The position numbers and the translations under genes are program-made. Positions 36,259 through 44,422 of a stretch of DNA of 64,000 nucleotides are shown here, piece after piece (the stretch's first letter is position 1; each line of letters starts with the position of its first letter). The DNA comes from Candidatus Magasanikiibacteriota bacterium (GTDB lineage: Bacteria > Patescibacteriota > Patescibacteriia > Magasanikbacterales > UBA922): the NCBI GenBank assembly GCA_003518365.1, contig DOYU01000010.1, positions 1 to 64,000 on the forward strand, given 5' to 3'. The notes under the pieces were generated by a model. The model searched no databases. It was not told the origin of the DNA and worked only from the letters and a program-made list of their open reading frames with translations.

Positions 36259-37464
36259 TTATCTAAACAGATCAAGGGTTTTCTTCAAAGCTCTCAGAAC
36301 AGTATCTATATCCTTTTCATCATTATACATTCCTACAGAAAATCGCGCAGTACCGCCATTCAATCCCAGTTTTTTCATCAGCGGCAGAGTGCAGTGATGT
36401 CCAGCTCGGATTGCGACGTTGTGTTGATTGCAAATCTCGGCAATATCATGCGGATGAATACCTGGGATATGAATTGAAACGATGCCATTGTGTTTCGTTA
36501 CATCTGATGATCCAATGATTTTTACTTCAGGCAATGTAGATAATTGTTTGATGAGGTAATTAGTTAATTCGTTTTCGTGAGCAATGATGTTCTCTAATCC
36601 AATCTCCTGTACAAATGCAATCGCAGCTCCGAGTCCAATTGCACCGGCAATGTTGGGCGTGCCTGGTTCAAATCTATGTGGTACCTCATTCCATTCTGCA
36701 TCTTCATAGCTGACATCATTGACCATATCGCCACCAAACACCACCGGTGACAATGCTTCAAGTTTTTCTTTTTTTCCATACAACACACCAATCCCTGTGG
36801 GCCCATATAGTTTATGTCCAGAAAAAACAAGAAAGTCCACGTCCAGTGTCTTTACATCAGTATTCATGTGAACAATAGATTGTGCAGCATCAATAATAGT
36901 GATTGCTCCTACCTGCTTTGCCAGAGCAATCAGATCTTTTGCAGGAGCTTTACTTCCGAGTGTATTTGAGACGTGTGCAAATGAAACAATTTTTGTGTTG
37001 CTATCAATTTTTCTCTTTGCATCTTCGAGATCAAGCTGAAAATCTTCATCAATGTCAATAAAACGTAATTCCACGCCAGTCTTTTTTGCAACTTGTTGCC
37101 AAGGTATCAAATTTGCGTGATGTTCCCATGCAGTAAGTACAATATTGTCTCCTGATTTCAACGATTGTCCGAGGGATGTTGCGAGCATGTTCAACCCGTG
37201 CGTTGTTCCATAGGTAAATACGATTTCTTCTGGTGTAGCATTGATAAACTGCGCAACAATGTTTCTTGCGTTTTCATATTCAGTTGTTGCTCTATCACTC
37301 GCGGTATACAGACCTCGGTGAATGTTCACTCCATATTCTTCATAATATTCTCTCATTTTTTTAATCACCACTTGTGGCTTCAATGCAGAAGCAGCACTAT
37401 CAAAATACGCCAGGTCAGGTGAATGATGGAAAATGGGAAAATGTTGTTTGATGTTTTTATCCAT
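36259..37464 (-). CDS. sufS: Group II cysteine desulfurase SufS
   Basis: SufS releases sulfur from cysteine for Fe-S assembly. The 401 residues show FDSAASALKPQVVIKKMREYY, REGYTASDRATTEYE-like region, the PLP Lys in VFSGHKLYGPTGIGVLYG and the catalytic Cys in RAGHHCTLPLMKKLG. The group II sequence differs from the IscS-like enzyme encoded upstream in the same operon. ATG 37464 is chosen as the start of homology (DKNIKQHFPIF). Confidence 0.95.
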   Translation of the reverse strand: MDKNIKQHFPIFHHSPDLAYFDSAASALKPQVVIKKMREYYEEYGVNIHRGLYTASDRATTEYENARNIVAQFINATPEEIVFTYGTTHGLNMLATSLGQSLKSGDNIVLTAWEHHANLIPWQQVAKKTGVELRFIDIDEDFQLDLEDAKRKIDSNTKIVSFAHVSNTLGSKAPAKDLIALAKQVGAITIIDAAQSIVHMNTDVKTLDVDFLVFSGHKLYGPTGIGVLYGKKEKLEALSPVVFGGDMVNDVSYEDAEWNEVPHRFEPGTPNIAGAIGLGAAIAFVQEIGLENIIAHENELTNYLIKQLSTLPEVKIIGSSDVTKHNGIVSIHIPGIHPHDIAEICNQHNVAIRAGHHCTLPLMKKLGLNGGTARFSVGMYNDEKDIDTVLRALKKTLDLFR

Positions 37465-37470
37465 ATGGAG

Positions 37471-37522
37471 TGACGAACGCAAGTTCGTTATGTTTGCAAT
37501 GGTGACGAACTCGCGTTCGTCA
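37471..37522. repeat. Tandem REP-like hairpins at the 3' end of sufD
   Basis: Two related palindromes: 37471-37490 (TGACGAAC-gcaa-GTTCGTTA) and 37503-37522 (TGACGAAC-tcgc-GTTCGTCA). They encode the last 12 codons of sufD including its stop, so sufD has captured part of a repeat. Confidence 0.8.
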
Positions 37523-38534
37523 TTCCTCTTGCTTCAGTAATACTTTGCATGATATCTGTTTTCAAAGCATTATCTTCAATCATATCGACAATGCTTCCGA
37601 GATGTCCATGCAGCATTGCTTGCTTTGCGGTCTGGGTATCCATACCACGAGATTGGAAATAAAACAAGGATTCCTCGTCTACATTGGTGGTAGAAACGCC
37701 GTGTGAGCAAGACACCTCATTATTTGCAATTTCAAGATCTGGAACAGAACTGATGTGTGCGTCTGAGGAAAGAAGCAGTGTTTCTTCTTTTTGATGCCCC
37801 ACTGCATTGAACGCATGTTCGCGGATATCAATCAGACTTCTGTAAATAGTTTTGGCTTTATCTTCTAGCGCGCCATGTGTTTTCAAATTACTTTGCGTGT
37901 GCTCTGCCACATGCATCGTCGTATGCGTAATGTCATGAAACTGTTCTCGTCGTCCATAAAAAATACCGTACGTCTCCCCCACTGATCGTGGCTGTTCAAG
38001 AATGGTGTATATACTTGAGTTTGCTACAGATCCTCCAATAGCGACATCAATCCATGTTATCTTTGCTTCTTTGCCGACAAAGGCACGTCTGAGAGCAATG
38101 ACAAACTGATCTTTCTCAACACGTTGATCGGCTATGTACGTTACGTGTGAACCTTCTTCTAGTGTTATATCAATAATGACGCCAGTAAAATCTTTATTCA
38201 TGATATGTTCATTCATTGTAGCTTTTACTCCGGTCTTCACGACAATGTGAATATACGCGCCTGCAGTTTTTTTCAATGCTTGCAGCGTCAATGCAAACAA
38301 ATCAGTATCTTTTTCAATAACAATCTCAAATGCATCTAGTACATTCTCCGCAAGATGTTCAAACAAGACATTATCTTTAATCCCATATTCTACATTCGAT
38401 ATTCGACATTCTACTTTTTCTGCAGAGACTTGCATTGATTCACTACCAAACTCTCGCATACCCAAACCAACCGGACTATAGTCTGCGACTATGCCAATTC
38501 CATATTTGAGATGTTCTGTTTGGATGTTAGACAT
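37488..38534 (-). CDS. sufD: SufD-like scaffold subunit
   Basis: SufD pairs with SufB in the SufBCD complex. The 348-residue sequence is divergent in its first half but has the SufB/D beta-helix core (DITLEEGSHVTYIADQRVEKDQFVIALRRAFVGKEAKITW) and the family end (CSHGVSTTNVDEESLFYFQSRGMDTQTAKQAMLHGHL), where His is the conserved metal-site residue. Two repeats have entered the gene: heptads at 38384-38411 and a hairpin at the 3' end. It overlaps the upstream unknown gene by 8 bases. Confidence 0.88.
   Translation of the reverse strand: MSNIQTEHLKYGIGIVADYSPVGLGMREFGSESMQVSAEKVECRISNVEYGIKDNVLFEHLAENVLDAFEIVIEKDTDLFALTLQALKKTAGAYIHIVVKTGVKATMNEHIMNKDFTGVIIDITLEEGSHVTYIADQRVEKDQFVIALRRAFVGKEAKITWIDVAIGGSVANSSIYTILEQPRSVGETYGIFYGRREQFHDITHTTMHVAEHTQSNLKTHGALEDKAKTIYRSLIDIREHAFNAVGHQKEETLLLSSDAHISSVPDLEIANNEVSCSHGVSTTNVDEESLFYFQSRGMDTQTAKQAMLHGHLGSIVDMIEDNALKTDIMQSITEARGMTNASSSPLQT
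38384..38411. repeat. Heptanucleotide repeat inside sufD, four units
   Basis: Four consecutive 7-base units of minus-strand form GAATRTN encode the segment VECRISNVEYG, which looks inserted relative to SufD. Confidence 0.75.
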
Positions 38535-39153
38535 GTTCTTGTATAAATAATGTTGCGCGTTTAACCGCCTCTGGATATATTTCTTTTACTCTATCATCAT
38601 TTTCAAATTCAACCGCTTTCGCTTTCACTTTTTCAGACGATTCTTCTGGAAGTCCTAAGCCTTTCCAAAAAGTAAGACCCTCTTCTATGCCAATATCTGA
38701 CTTGTTTGTGTAGATTTCTTGAATAAGTTTGTTATATTGTCTAACTTTTGATAAGTCTTCGTTGTTTTTTACTTCAACATAATCTAAATCATGCAAATAA
38801 TCAGACATTGCAAAGTTCTCAAAATCATCTATATCCTGAAGAATTTTTAACCCAGTGGACACAATCCATTGAGGATCTCCATACGCTTTTGTAGGTGGCA
38901 AATGAAATAATGCATTTCTCACTTCTTCTGATAGCCTATCGTTCAAGTGATGTACTGCCATTCCTTTCAAAAAATCATCATTACTTTCAAATTCAGTGAA
39001 CAGCTCTTTGTAATGAGTTTTTGAACGATGAATGCCAGTTATATATCGACTATCTGGATATACTGTTCCCGACAAATACTTTTTTCTATCTTGAACCGAA
39101 AGCAACTCCTGAAATTCAAGCGCAAATCGAATATGTGTGGCTGATAATGACAT
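38527..39153 (-). CDS. Unknown protein between sufB and sufD, possible metal-dependent phospholipase C-like fold
   Basis: The 208-residue protein begins THIRFALEFQELLSVQDRKKYLSGTVYPDSRYITGIHRSKTH, and later has FLKGMAVHHLNDRL. This spacing of His and Asp recalls Zn-dependent phospholipase C/S1-P1-like proteins of unknown function (YLxGxxxPDxR...TH). I give this only as a resemblance. It is cotranscribed with sufB (10-base gap) and overlaps sufD by 8 bases. No standard suf component matches it. Confidence 0.7.
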   Translation of the reverse strand: MSLSATHIRFALEFQELLSVQDRKKYLSGTVYPDSRYITGIHRSKTHYKELFTEFESNDDFLKGMAVHHLNDRLSEEVRNALFHLPPTKAYGDPQWIVSTGLKILQDIDDFENFAMSDYLHDLDYVEVKNNEDLSKVRQYNKLIQEIYTNKSDIGIEEGLTFWKGLGLPEESSEKVKAKAVEFENDDRVKEIYPEAVKRATLFIQEHV

Positions 39154-39163
39154 AATATGTTTG

Positions 39164-40576
39164 TTATCCTACACTCCCTTCCATCTCAAGCTCAATCAAT
39201 CGATTCAACTCAAGTGCATATTCAAGTGGTAATGCTTTTACAATTGGTTCTATAAATCCTGCAACAACAAGTTGCATGGCTTCCTGTTCAGAAAGTCCTC
39301 GACTCATGAGATAAAAAATCTCTTCGTCCCCAATTTTTCCTACGCGTGCTTCATGTGCAATATCAACCTTATCATTGTCGATCTTCATGTATGGATGCGT
39401 TTTGGTCACGGATTCTTTATCAATCAAAAGTGCGTCACATTCTACAGAAATTTTACTTCTGTCAGCCTGCTTTGTGACTTTCACATAGCCACGATAGGTC
39501 GTAATGCCATTGCCTGTGGAAATAGATTTTGCGCGAATTGTGGACTTTGTATCAGGAGCAACATGAATCACTTTTGATCCTGTATCTTGATTCTGTCCAT
39601 CACCAGCAAAGGCAATGCCAAGACTATCCGAACGTGCACCTCTGCCACGAAGAATGGATGCAGGATAAAGCATCGTCACACCACTGCCCATATTTCCATT
39701 GATCCATTCTATCACGCCATTCTCGTCAACCAACGCACGCTTTGTATTCAGGTTGTACGTATTTTTTGACCAATTTTCTATAGAATAATATCTGACTCGC
39801 GCATTGGCATGGACAAATATTTCTACACCTCCTGCATGGAGTGAATTTTTTGTGTATCGTGGAGCACTACATCCTTCTATATACTGAATTTCGCTTCCTT
39901 CGTCTGCAATGATGAGCGTGTGTTCAAATTGTCCGCCACTTTCTGCATTCATGCGAAAATAGGCTTGCAGGGGAAGTGTCACTTTGACATTTTTTGGAAC
40001 ATAAATAAATGTTCCACCACTCCATACCGCAGCATGAAGCATGATAAACTTGTGATCATTGATAGGAATGCATTGCGTCATGAAATATTTCTGAACTAAT
40101 TCAGGATATTTTTGCACAGCTACATCCATGTTTTCAAAAATAACACCTTGTTTTTTCAAATCTTCCTGAATGTTATGATAAATAACATCACTATCGTACT
40201 GAGCGCCTACTCCAGCGAGTGCTTTCTTTTCTGCTTCTGGAATACCGAGGCGATCAAATGTTTTTTTGATATCATCGGGAACATCATCCCAACTTGTTGC
40301 TTCCTGCGTATCGGGACGAACAAAATACGTGATCTCATCAAGATTAAGTTTTGATAAATCCGGTCCCCATGTGGGAATAGCAGTTTCTTTAAAATATGCA
40401 AATGCCTGCAAACGCTTTTCAAGCATCCATGCAGGCTCATTTTTTTGTTTTGAAATTTCACGAACAACCTCCTCTGTCACACCAGGAGTTGCTCGATATT
40501 TTGATCGCTCTTCATTTGCAGTGTCGTAGAGTGATCGATCGATTGTAATATTTTTGATTGACATGTTTTTACGCAT
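39164..40576 (-). CDS. sufB: SufB scaffold subunit
   Basis: SufB is the main scaffold on which Fe-S clusters form. The 470 residues are complete: ATPGVTEEVVREISKQKNEPAWMLEKRLQAF, the beta-helix core (TLIIADEGSEIQYIEGCSAPRYTKNSLHAGGVEIFVH, including the Cys used as sulfur acceptor) and the end EARVGKIGDEEIFYLMSRGLSEQEAMQLVVAGFIEPI. ATG 40576 has AGGA eight bases upstream; ATG 40564 is an alternative start. Confidence 0.97.
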   Translation of the reverse strand: MRKNMSIKNITIDRSLYDTANEERSKYRATPGVTEEVVREISKQKNEPAWMLEKRLQAFAYFKETAIPTWGPDLSKLNLDEITYFVRPDTQEATSWDDVPDDIKKTFDRLGIPEAEKKALAGVGAQYDSDVIYHNIQEDLKKQGVIFENMDVAVQKYPELVQKYFMTQCIPINDHKFIMLHAAVWSGGTFIYVPKNVKVTLPLQAYFRMNAESGGQFEHTLIIADEGSEIQYIEGCSAPRYTKNSLHAGGVEIFVHANARVRYYSIENWSKNTYNLNTKRALVDENGVIEWINGNMGSGVTMLYPASILRGRGARSDSLGIAFAGDGQNQDTGSKVIHVAPDTKSTIRAKSISTGNGITTYRGYVKVTKQADRSKISVECDALLIDKESVTKTHPYMKIDNDKVDIAHEARVGKIGDEEIFYLMSRGLSEQEAMQLVVAGFIEPIVKALPLEYALELNRLIELEMEGSVG

Positions 40577-40591
40577 TCAGATATTCCTGAT

Positions 40592-41779
40592 TTATATATT
40601 CATTTTTCTCACTTTCACGATAACTCCAGGCAATACGTTCAAAACCTTTTTAATTTCTTTTTCTGTCGTATCTTTTCCAAGTGTAAAACGAATACTACTT
40701 TTCATCCTTGCTTCATCATAGCCACACGCAGTGAGAACATGTGAGAGTTCATCACTGTCTGTAGTACATGCTGAGCCAGAGCTTACTGCAATGCCTGCCG
40801 CATCAAGATATAAAATAATTGCTTCAGATTCTGCTCCGAGGAATGAGACGTTCAAGTTATTCACCAAACGTTGGTTTTCAAGTGAAGGCCCGTTCAATGC
40901 GACATTCTCAATCTTATCCTGAATACCAGCCCATAAATAATTTCGTAACTTTAAAATTTGTTTGTTAGTAGTTAATTGTTTATCGTTAATTTGTAAGACC
41001 GCTTCCCCCAATCCAACTATTCCCGCAACATCTTCCGTCCCAGGCGAATAGCCAAACTCCTGTCCACCACCAAACATGATTGGTTCGATATCAACTTCTC
41101 TTCTTTTGAACAACACGCCGGCACTTTTTGGTCCATATATTTTTGATCCATTGAAGCTCAGAAGATCAACATGCAACCGCTCAACTGACATATCGAGATA
41201 TCCCGCAGCCTGACATGCATCGGTATGAAAAAGTGGATATATACTCTTGTGTTCTTTTCTATATCGCAATATCATTTTTCCAATTTCAGCAATTGGTTCG
41301 ATAGTGCCAATTTCATTATTGGCATACATGATAGAAACAAGAATCGTATCTGGACGAATTGCCATTTTTACCGCATCGACTGAAACAAATCCATGTTCAT
41401 CAACAGGAAGGTACGTGATATCAAATCCTTCCTTTTCTAGCTGTCTCAATGTATTGAGCACAGCATGATGTTCCACTTGTGAAGTAACAATGTGTTTTCC
41501 TGTTTCACGATGCGCAAGGGCAGCACCGAGAAGAGCAACATTAATAGAATGTGTACCTCCATGTGTGAAGACAATAGTATCAGGCGTTGTATGTACAAAC
41601 GTTGCAACAGTTTTTCGAGCATGTTCTATCGCACTTTTTGCAAAGACAGAGCTATCATACAATGCGGAGGGATTTGCAAAGTGCTCTGTCAAAAAAGGTT
41701 TCATCGCAGCAAAAACAGCAGCGTCGAGTGGCGTAGCTGCTGCATGGTCTAGATAGATTGTCCCTTTCTTCATTGTCAT
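40592..41779 (-). CDS. IscS/NifS-like group I cysteine desulfurase
   Basis: The 395-residue PLP enzyme has YLDHAAATPLD, THGGTHSINVAL, the PLP Lys in SFNGSKIYGPKSAGVLF and the catalytic Cys in SSGSACTTDSDELSHVL. It belongs to group I and is thus distinct from SufS in the same operon. ATG 41779 overlaps the regulator's stop as ATGA, so the longer ORF start is rejected. A heptad repeat (40960-40994) encodes QINDKQLTTNKQI, an apparent insertion on the surface. Confidence 0.93.
   Translation of the reverse strand: MTMKKGTIYLDHAAATPLDAAVFAAMKPFLTEHFANPSALYDSSVFAKSAIEHARKTVATFVHTTPDTIVFTHGGTHSINVALLGAALAHRETGKHIVTSQVEHHAVLNTLRQLEKEGFDITYLPVDEHGFVSVDAVKMAIRPDTILVSIMYANNEIGTIEPIAEIGKMILRYRKEHKSIYPLFHTDACQAAGYLDMSVERLHVDLLSFNGSKIYGPKSAGVLFKRREVDIEPIMFGGGQEFGYSPGTEDVAGIVGLGEAVLQINDKQLTTNKQILKLRNYLWAGIQDKIENVALNGPSLENQRLVNNLNVSFLGAESEAIILYLDAAGIAVSSGSACTTDSDELSHVLTACGYDEARMKSSIRFTLGKDTTEKEIKKVLNVLPGVIVKVRKMNI
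40960..40994. repeat. Heptanucleotide repeat inside the IscS-like gene, five units
   Basis: Five 7-base units; the first four end in GTT on the plus strand and the fifth is degenerate. They are in frame within the coding sequence and encode an Asn/Gln/Lys/Thr-rich segment. Confidence 0.65.
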
Positions 41780-42174
41780 GCGGTTAGTCCTGCAATGGGT
41801 GTTGCTTTTAGGACAGACACCAACTTTTTTTGTACCCGTTCCATACCATGTTTGATGGTACACGTATGAATAAGTTTGCATGTTTTTTCATCGATCACAC
41901 ATGGCGCGAAAGTTGGCTTATCGATGGCCTCGATCACATCAAGCAGTGAAATGCGACTATATGGAATTGTCAAAAAATATCCACCCTGAACTCCCTGCTT
42001 TGAATCAATCATCTTTGCTTGTTTGAGCTCTCTGGCGATGCGTTGCAAGAACAGAAAAGATATGTTACTCTCATCAGAGAATGTCCGAAGGCTGAGCGCC
42101 TGATTTTTTTCGAGTGAAGAGAGTCTGTGGAGCAGCTGAATGGCATAATCAGCTTGTTTTGAAAGTCTTAGCAT
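41776..42174 (-). CDS. Rrf2-family transcription regulator (IscR/SufR-like)
   Basis: The 132-residue protein has the Rrf2 winged helix (LRLSKQADYAIQLLHRL, ISFLFLQRIARELKQAKMIDSKQGVQGGYFL) and a Cys cluster (CVIDEKTCKLIHTC), the arrangement used to bind a [2Fe-2S] or similar cluster. It probably senses Fe-S status and controls the operon it begins. The palindrome in its upstream region (42187-42201) is a candidate operator. Confidence 0.92.
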   Translation of the reverse strand: MLRLSKQADYAIQLLHRLSSLEKNQALSLRTFSDESNISFLFLQRIARELKQAKMIDSKQGVQGGYFLTIPYSRISLLDVIEAIDKPTFAPCVIDEKTCKLIHTCTIKHGMERVQKKLVSVLKATPIAGLTA

Positions 42175-42186
42175 AGTGAAAATATT

Positions 42187-42201
42187 GATCTAAAGTAGAT
42201 C
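42187..42201. promoter_or_regulatory. Palindromic candidate operator for the Rrf2 regulator
   Basis: GATCT-aaagt-AGATC lies between the -10 box of the suf promoter and the regulator's start codon, over the expected transcription start. Its position suits autorepression. Confidence 0.55.
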
Positions 42202-42206
42202 TCTAT

Positions 42207-42233
42207 ATTATACCAAATGAGTACATATGTCAA
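42207..42233 (-). promoter_or_regulatory. Promoter of the suf operon
   Basis: On the minus strand TTGACA (42233-42228), 15-base spacer, TATAAT (42212-42207). The -35 box overlaps the start codon of the divergent reductase gene, so the two units are close and may share control. Confidence 0.7.
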
Positions 42234-42928
42234 CGTCAATACAGAGTCACATTGTCACACTTTTGTCTAAAAAAGAAGTTGCTCAACATGTCTTTGAACT
42301 ACGGTTTTCAAAGCCGGATGGTTTTAGCTATACAGCAGGACAATTTGTCCAATTTTTAATACCAAACGGTGAAAAGACAACACCTCGCTCCTATTCCATT
42401 TCTTCGATTCCAACGGAGGCGTATCTTGAATTTTGTATCAAATTGCATGAAGGTGGTCTTGCCTCAGAATACATCCGAGCAATGAACGTAGGTTCTTCTC
42501 TTTCTTGCAAAGGACCTCTGGGAAGATTTGTAGTAGATGTAAATTCACATGACCACTACTTTGTCGCAACAGGTGTAGGGCTTGCCCCTATCATGGGAAT
42601 GATTCGTTCTCTTATTGAAGAAAAAAACGCCGATCATCCCGTACGGTTACTCTTTGGGGTTCGCGAGGAAGAAGATGTATTCTGGATAGACCGACTTGAA
42701 GAGCTCAAACAAAAACATAGTCTTTTTGACTATACCATCACACTCTCGCAGCCAAAGCCTACTGGCGGATGGCAAGGATTGAGTGGGCGCGTCACAGACC
42801 ACATTCTCCACCACCTTGGAAAGCATAAATTCTATCTCTGTGGCAGCGCGGCTATGGTAAAAGATATCAGAACACTCTTGCTTGAAAATGGCATCGACAC
42901 AAAGGACATACATTTTGAGATCTTTTAG
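42227..42928 (+). CDS. Ferredoxin-NADP reductase-like FAD oxidoreductase
   Basis: The 233-residue protein has the FNR module: FAD site PRSYSISS, GPLGRF, NAD(P) site ATGVGLAPIMGMIRSLIEE, and the end FYLCGSAAMVKDIRTLLLENGI. It moves electrons between NAD(P)H and ferredoxin or flavodoxin. It is divergent from the suf operon, which ends with a ferredoxin, so the pair may supply electrons for cluster assembly (inference). Confidence 0.9.
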   Translation: MSTSIQSHIVTLLSKKEVAQHVFELRFSKPDGFSYTAGQFVQFLIPNGEKTTPRSYSISSIPTEAYLEFCIKLHEGGLASEYIRAMNVGSSLSCKGPLGRFVVDVNSHDHYFVATGVGLAPIMGMIRSLIEEKNADHPVRLLFGVREEEDVFWIDRLEELKQKHSLFDYTITLSQPKPTGGWQGLSGRVTDHILHHLGKHKFYLCGSAAMVKDIRTLLLENGIDTKDIHFEIF

Positions 42929-42931
42929 CAA

Positions 42932-42959
42932 TGATCAGTGATCAATGACTAGTGATCAG
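42932..42959. repeat. Heptanucleotide repeat, left flank of the four-helix-bundle gene
   Basis: Four 7-base units of form TGATCAR/TGACTAG. The right flank of the gene (43332-43352) carries the same kind of unit in inverted orientation. Confidence 0.75.
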
Positions 42960-43315
42960 GTTCGCTTTGATTTCATAGTATCAATCGACTTCCAGAGCAT
43001 TCTGCCAACTTCATCCATTAGATTCCAGCATCGTTGATATTCTAATGCCGAAATATACCCTCGCTTGCAAGAAAAAAAAAGTTGATATTTCAATTCCATG
43101 AGCGACCCATATGAGACTTCTAGATGGTACACAAAAGTGCCACTTTTTGTCCTGGCATATCCTTCTATGATATTTGAGGGAATTGAAATGACCGCTCTAC
43201 GTATTTGCGATACAATTCCAAATTTTTCCTCAGCAGGGAAGGATGGCAAAATATCATACACAGCATGTGCCAATTGGTCAGCGCGCTGCATAAGTGGTTT
43301 TTGCAATATATCCAT
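42956..43315 (-). CDS. Four-helix-bundle protein (S23/IVP family)
   Basis: The 119-residue protein matches the four-helix-bundle family first known from intervening sequences of 23S rRNA: RADQLAHAVYDILPSFPAEEKFGIVSQIRRAVISIPSNIIEGYAR. Its function is unknown. ATG 43315 with AAAGG upstream is preferred to the GTG at 43339, which lies in a repeat. Inverted heptad repeats flank the gene and the left one overlaps its stop, suggesting it moved as a cassette. Confidence 0.88.
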   Translation of the reverse strand: MDILQKPLMQRADQLAHAVYDILPSFPAEEKFGIVSQIRRAVISIPSNIIEGYARTKSGTFVYHLEVSYGSLMELKYQLFFSCKRGYISALEYQRCWNLMDEVGRMLWKSIDTMKSKRT

Positions 43316-43331
43316 ACATCCTTTAGCATGA

Positions 43332-43352
43332 TTGATCACTAATCATTAATCA
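43332..43352. repeat. Heptanucleotide repeat, right flank of the four-helix-bundle gene
   Basis: Three 7-base units NTRATCA; reverse-complemented they match the left flank units in 18 of 20 aligned positions. Confidence 0.7.
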
Positions 43353-43359
43353 ATGTTCA

Positions 43360-43941
43360 CTAAATTGGCAACGTCATATTGATCCCTCGCGCGGCCTGTC
43401 CTGCACCCTCTCCTCTTGGCTCAGGATCAAAGTTCACGGCAATCGGCATAAGCTCTCCAGTCAGAGTTGCCGTGTACAGCATTTTATTTTTTTTGCCAAA
43501 CTCGTAAATTTCTTTTGTCACCTTTACATCCTGTTCACAATATTTTTTTATTTCATCAATTTTTCCTTCTTCATACCATTTAATAGCAGCAAGCCCGTTT
43601 GCACTTTTACTGATCTCAAGTGTTGCTTTGGCAATATCATCGAGCTTATATCTGTGACCACATGATTCCTTTATCTTTTCTAAAAGATCTAAATGTGGAA
43701 TCACATTGATATCACCAGGATAATATTTATCCAAAATTGGAGCATCAAATCCTTTACTATTATATCCAATAATCCGTTCTGCACGTTCTAAAATAGGCCA
43801 CAATTCAGAAAGTTGATGTTCATCAAAAGACCGATAGCTATCGGTTTCATATTCATACACAGACACGACTGTTACTTTTATATTTGCACGATCCTTGATG
43901 TCGCCGTATGTTTCGATGTCGAAGACTACTTCCCTACTCAT
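43360..43941 (-). CDS. RNase H-like 3'-5' exonuclease (DEDD family, YprB/DnaQ-like)
   Basis: The 193-residue protein has the exonuclease motifs EVVFDIETYGD (Exo I, DxE), IGYNSKGFDAPIL (Exo II) and KKYCEQDVKVTKEIYEFG (Exo III, DEDDy-type Tyr absent or shifted). It could trim DNA or RNA. ATG 43941 is the start of homology. The C-terminal 30 residues (PEPRGEGAGQAARGI) appear disordered. Confidence 0.82.
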   Translation of the reverse strand: MSREVVFDIETYGDIKDRANIKVTVVSVYEYETDSYRSFDEHQLSELWPILERAERIIGYNSKGFDAPILDKYYPGDINVIPHLDLLEKIKESCGHRYKLDDIAKATLEISKSANGLAAIKWYEEGKIDEIKKYCEQDVKVTKEIYEFGKKNKMLYTATLTGELMPIAVNFDPEPRGEGAGQAARGINMTLPI

Positions 43942-43999
43942 AGATTTCACAGATTATTAAATGATTACACTGAAATATTCTTCAAAAATTCAACGAAAT

Positions 44000-44353
44000 C
44001 TATGATACTTTTTTAAATTTGACAGTAAACAACGGCTCGTATTCATTTTCATACTTATCATTCACACTCACGGTCTCCCCTTTCATGACCATCGTCATGG
44101 CGATGTCATTGATCATTTCTTGATCACTGGCAATATCAATTTTGATATCATCCATCTGTATAAATTCATTTGAAAATTGTGATTTCAATTCTGTTTCTAT
44201 ACTTTTCTTTTTTTCCCGAAGGGTCTTCAAAGATTCTTCAGCTTCAATGTAGGCTTCGCTTCCTTTGAGTGCTTCCTTGTACGCGTCGCGCAAATCTTTG
44301 AGTTTTTTCTTGTTCTCCTGGACACGATTAAAAATTTCTTGGAGGTCTTGCAT
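44000..44353 (-). CDS. Hypothetical coiled-coil protein, 117 aa
   Basis: Residues 1-60 form a Lys/Glu-rich coiled coil (IFNRVQENKKKLKDLRDAYKEALK); the C-terminus is a short beta-rich segment (YEPLFTVKFKKVS). No family is recognised. It lies 58 bases upstream of the exonuclease gene on the same strand and could be cotranscribed with it. Confidence 0.7.
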   Translation of the reverse strand: MQDLQEIFNRVQENKKKLKDLRDAYKEALKGSEAYIEAEESLKTLREKKKSIETELKSQFSNEFIQMDDIKIDIASDQEMINDIAMTMVMKGETVSVNDKYENEYEPLFTVKFKKVS

Positions 44354-44422
44354 AGATGTATACTATATGAAAAACAGCTGGACTATTGTATCATAGCGTG
44401 GTAATCAGGACAAATATACGTT

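Noticed and set aside
36127..36477. Plus-strand ORF of 116 aa across the palindromic repeat and sufS
   Set aside because: The open frame comes from the repeat and antisense of sufS.
41780..41881. N-terminal extension of the IscS-like desulfurase by 34 residues
   Set aside because: It is antisense-like overlap with the Rrf2 gene; the ATGA junction at 41776-41779 marks the coupled start.
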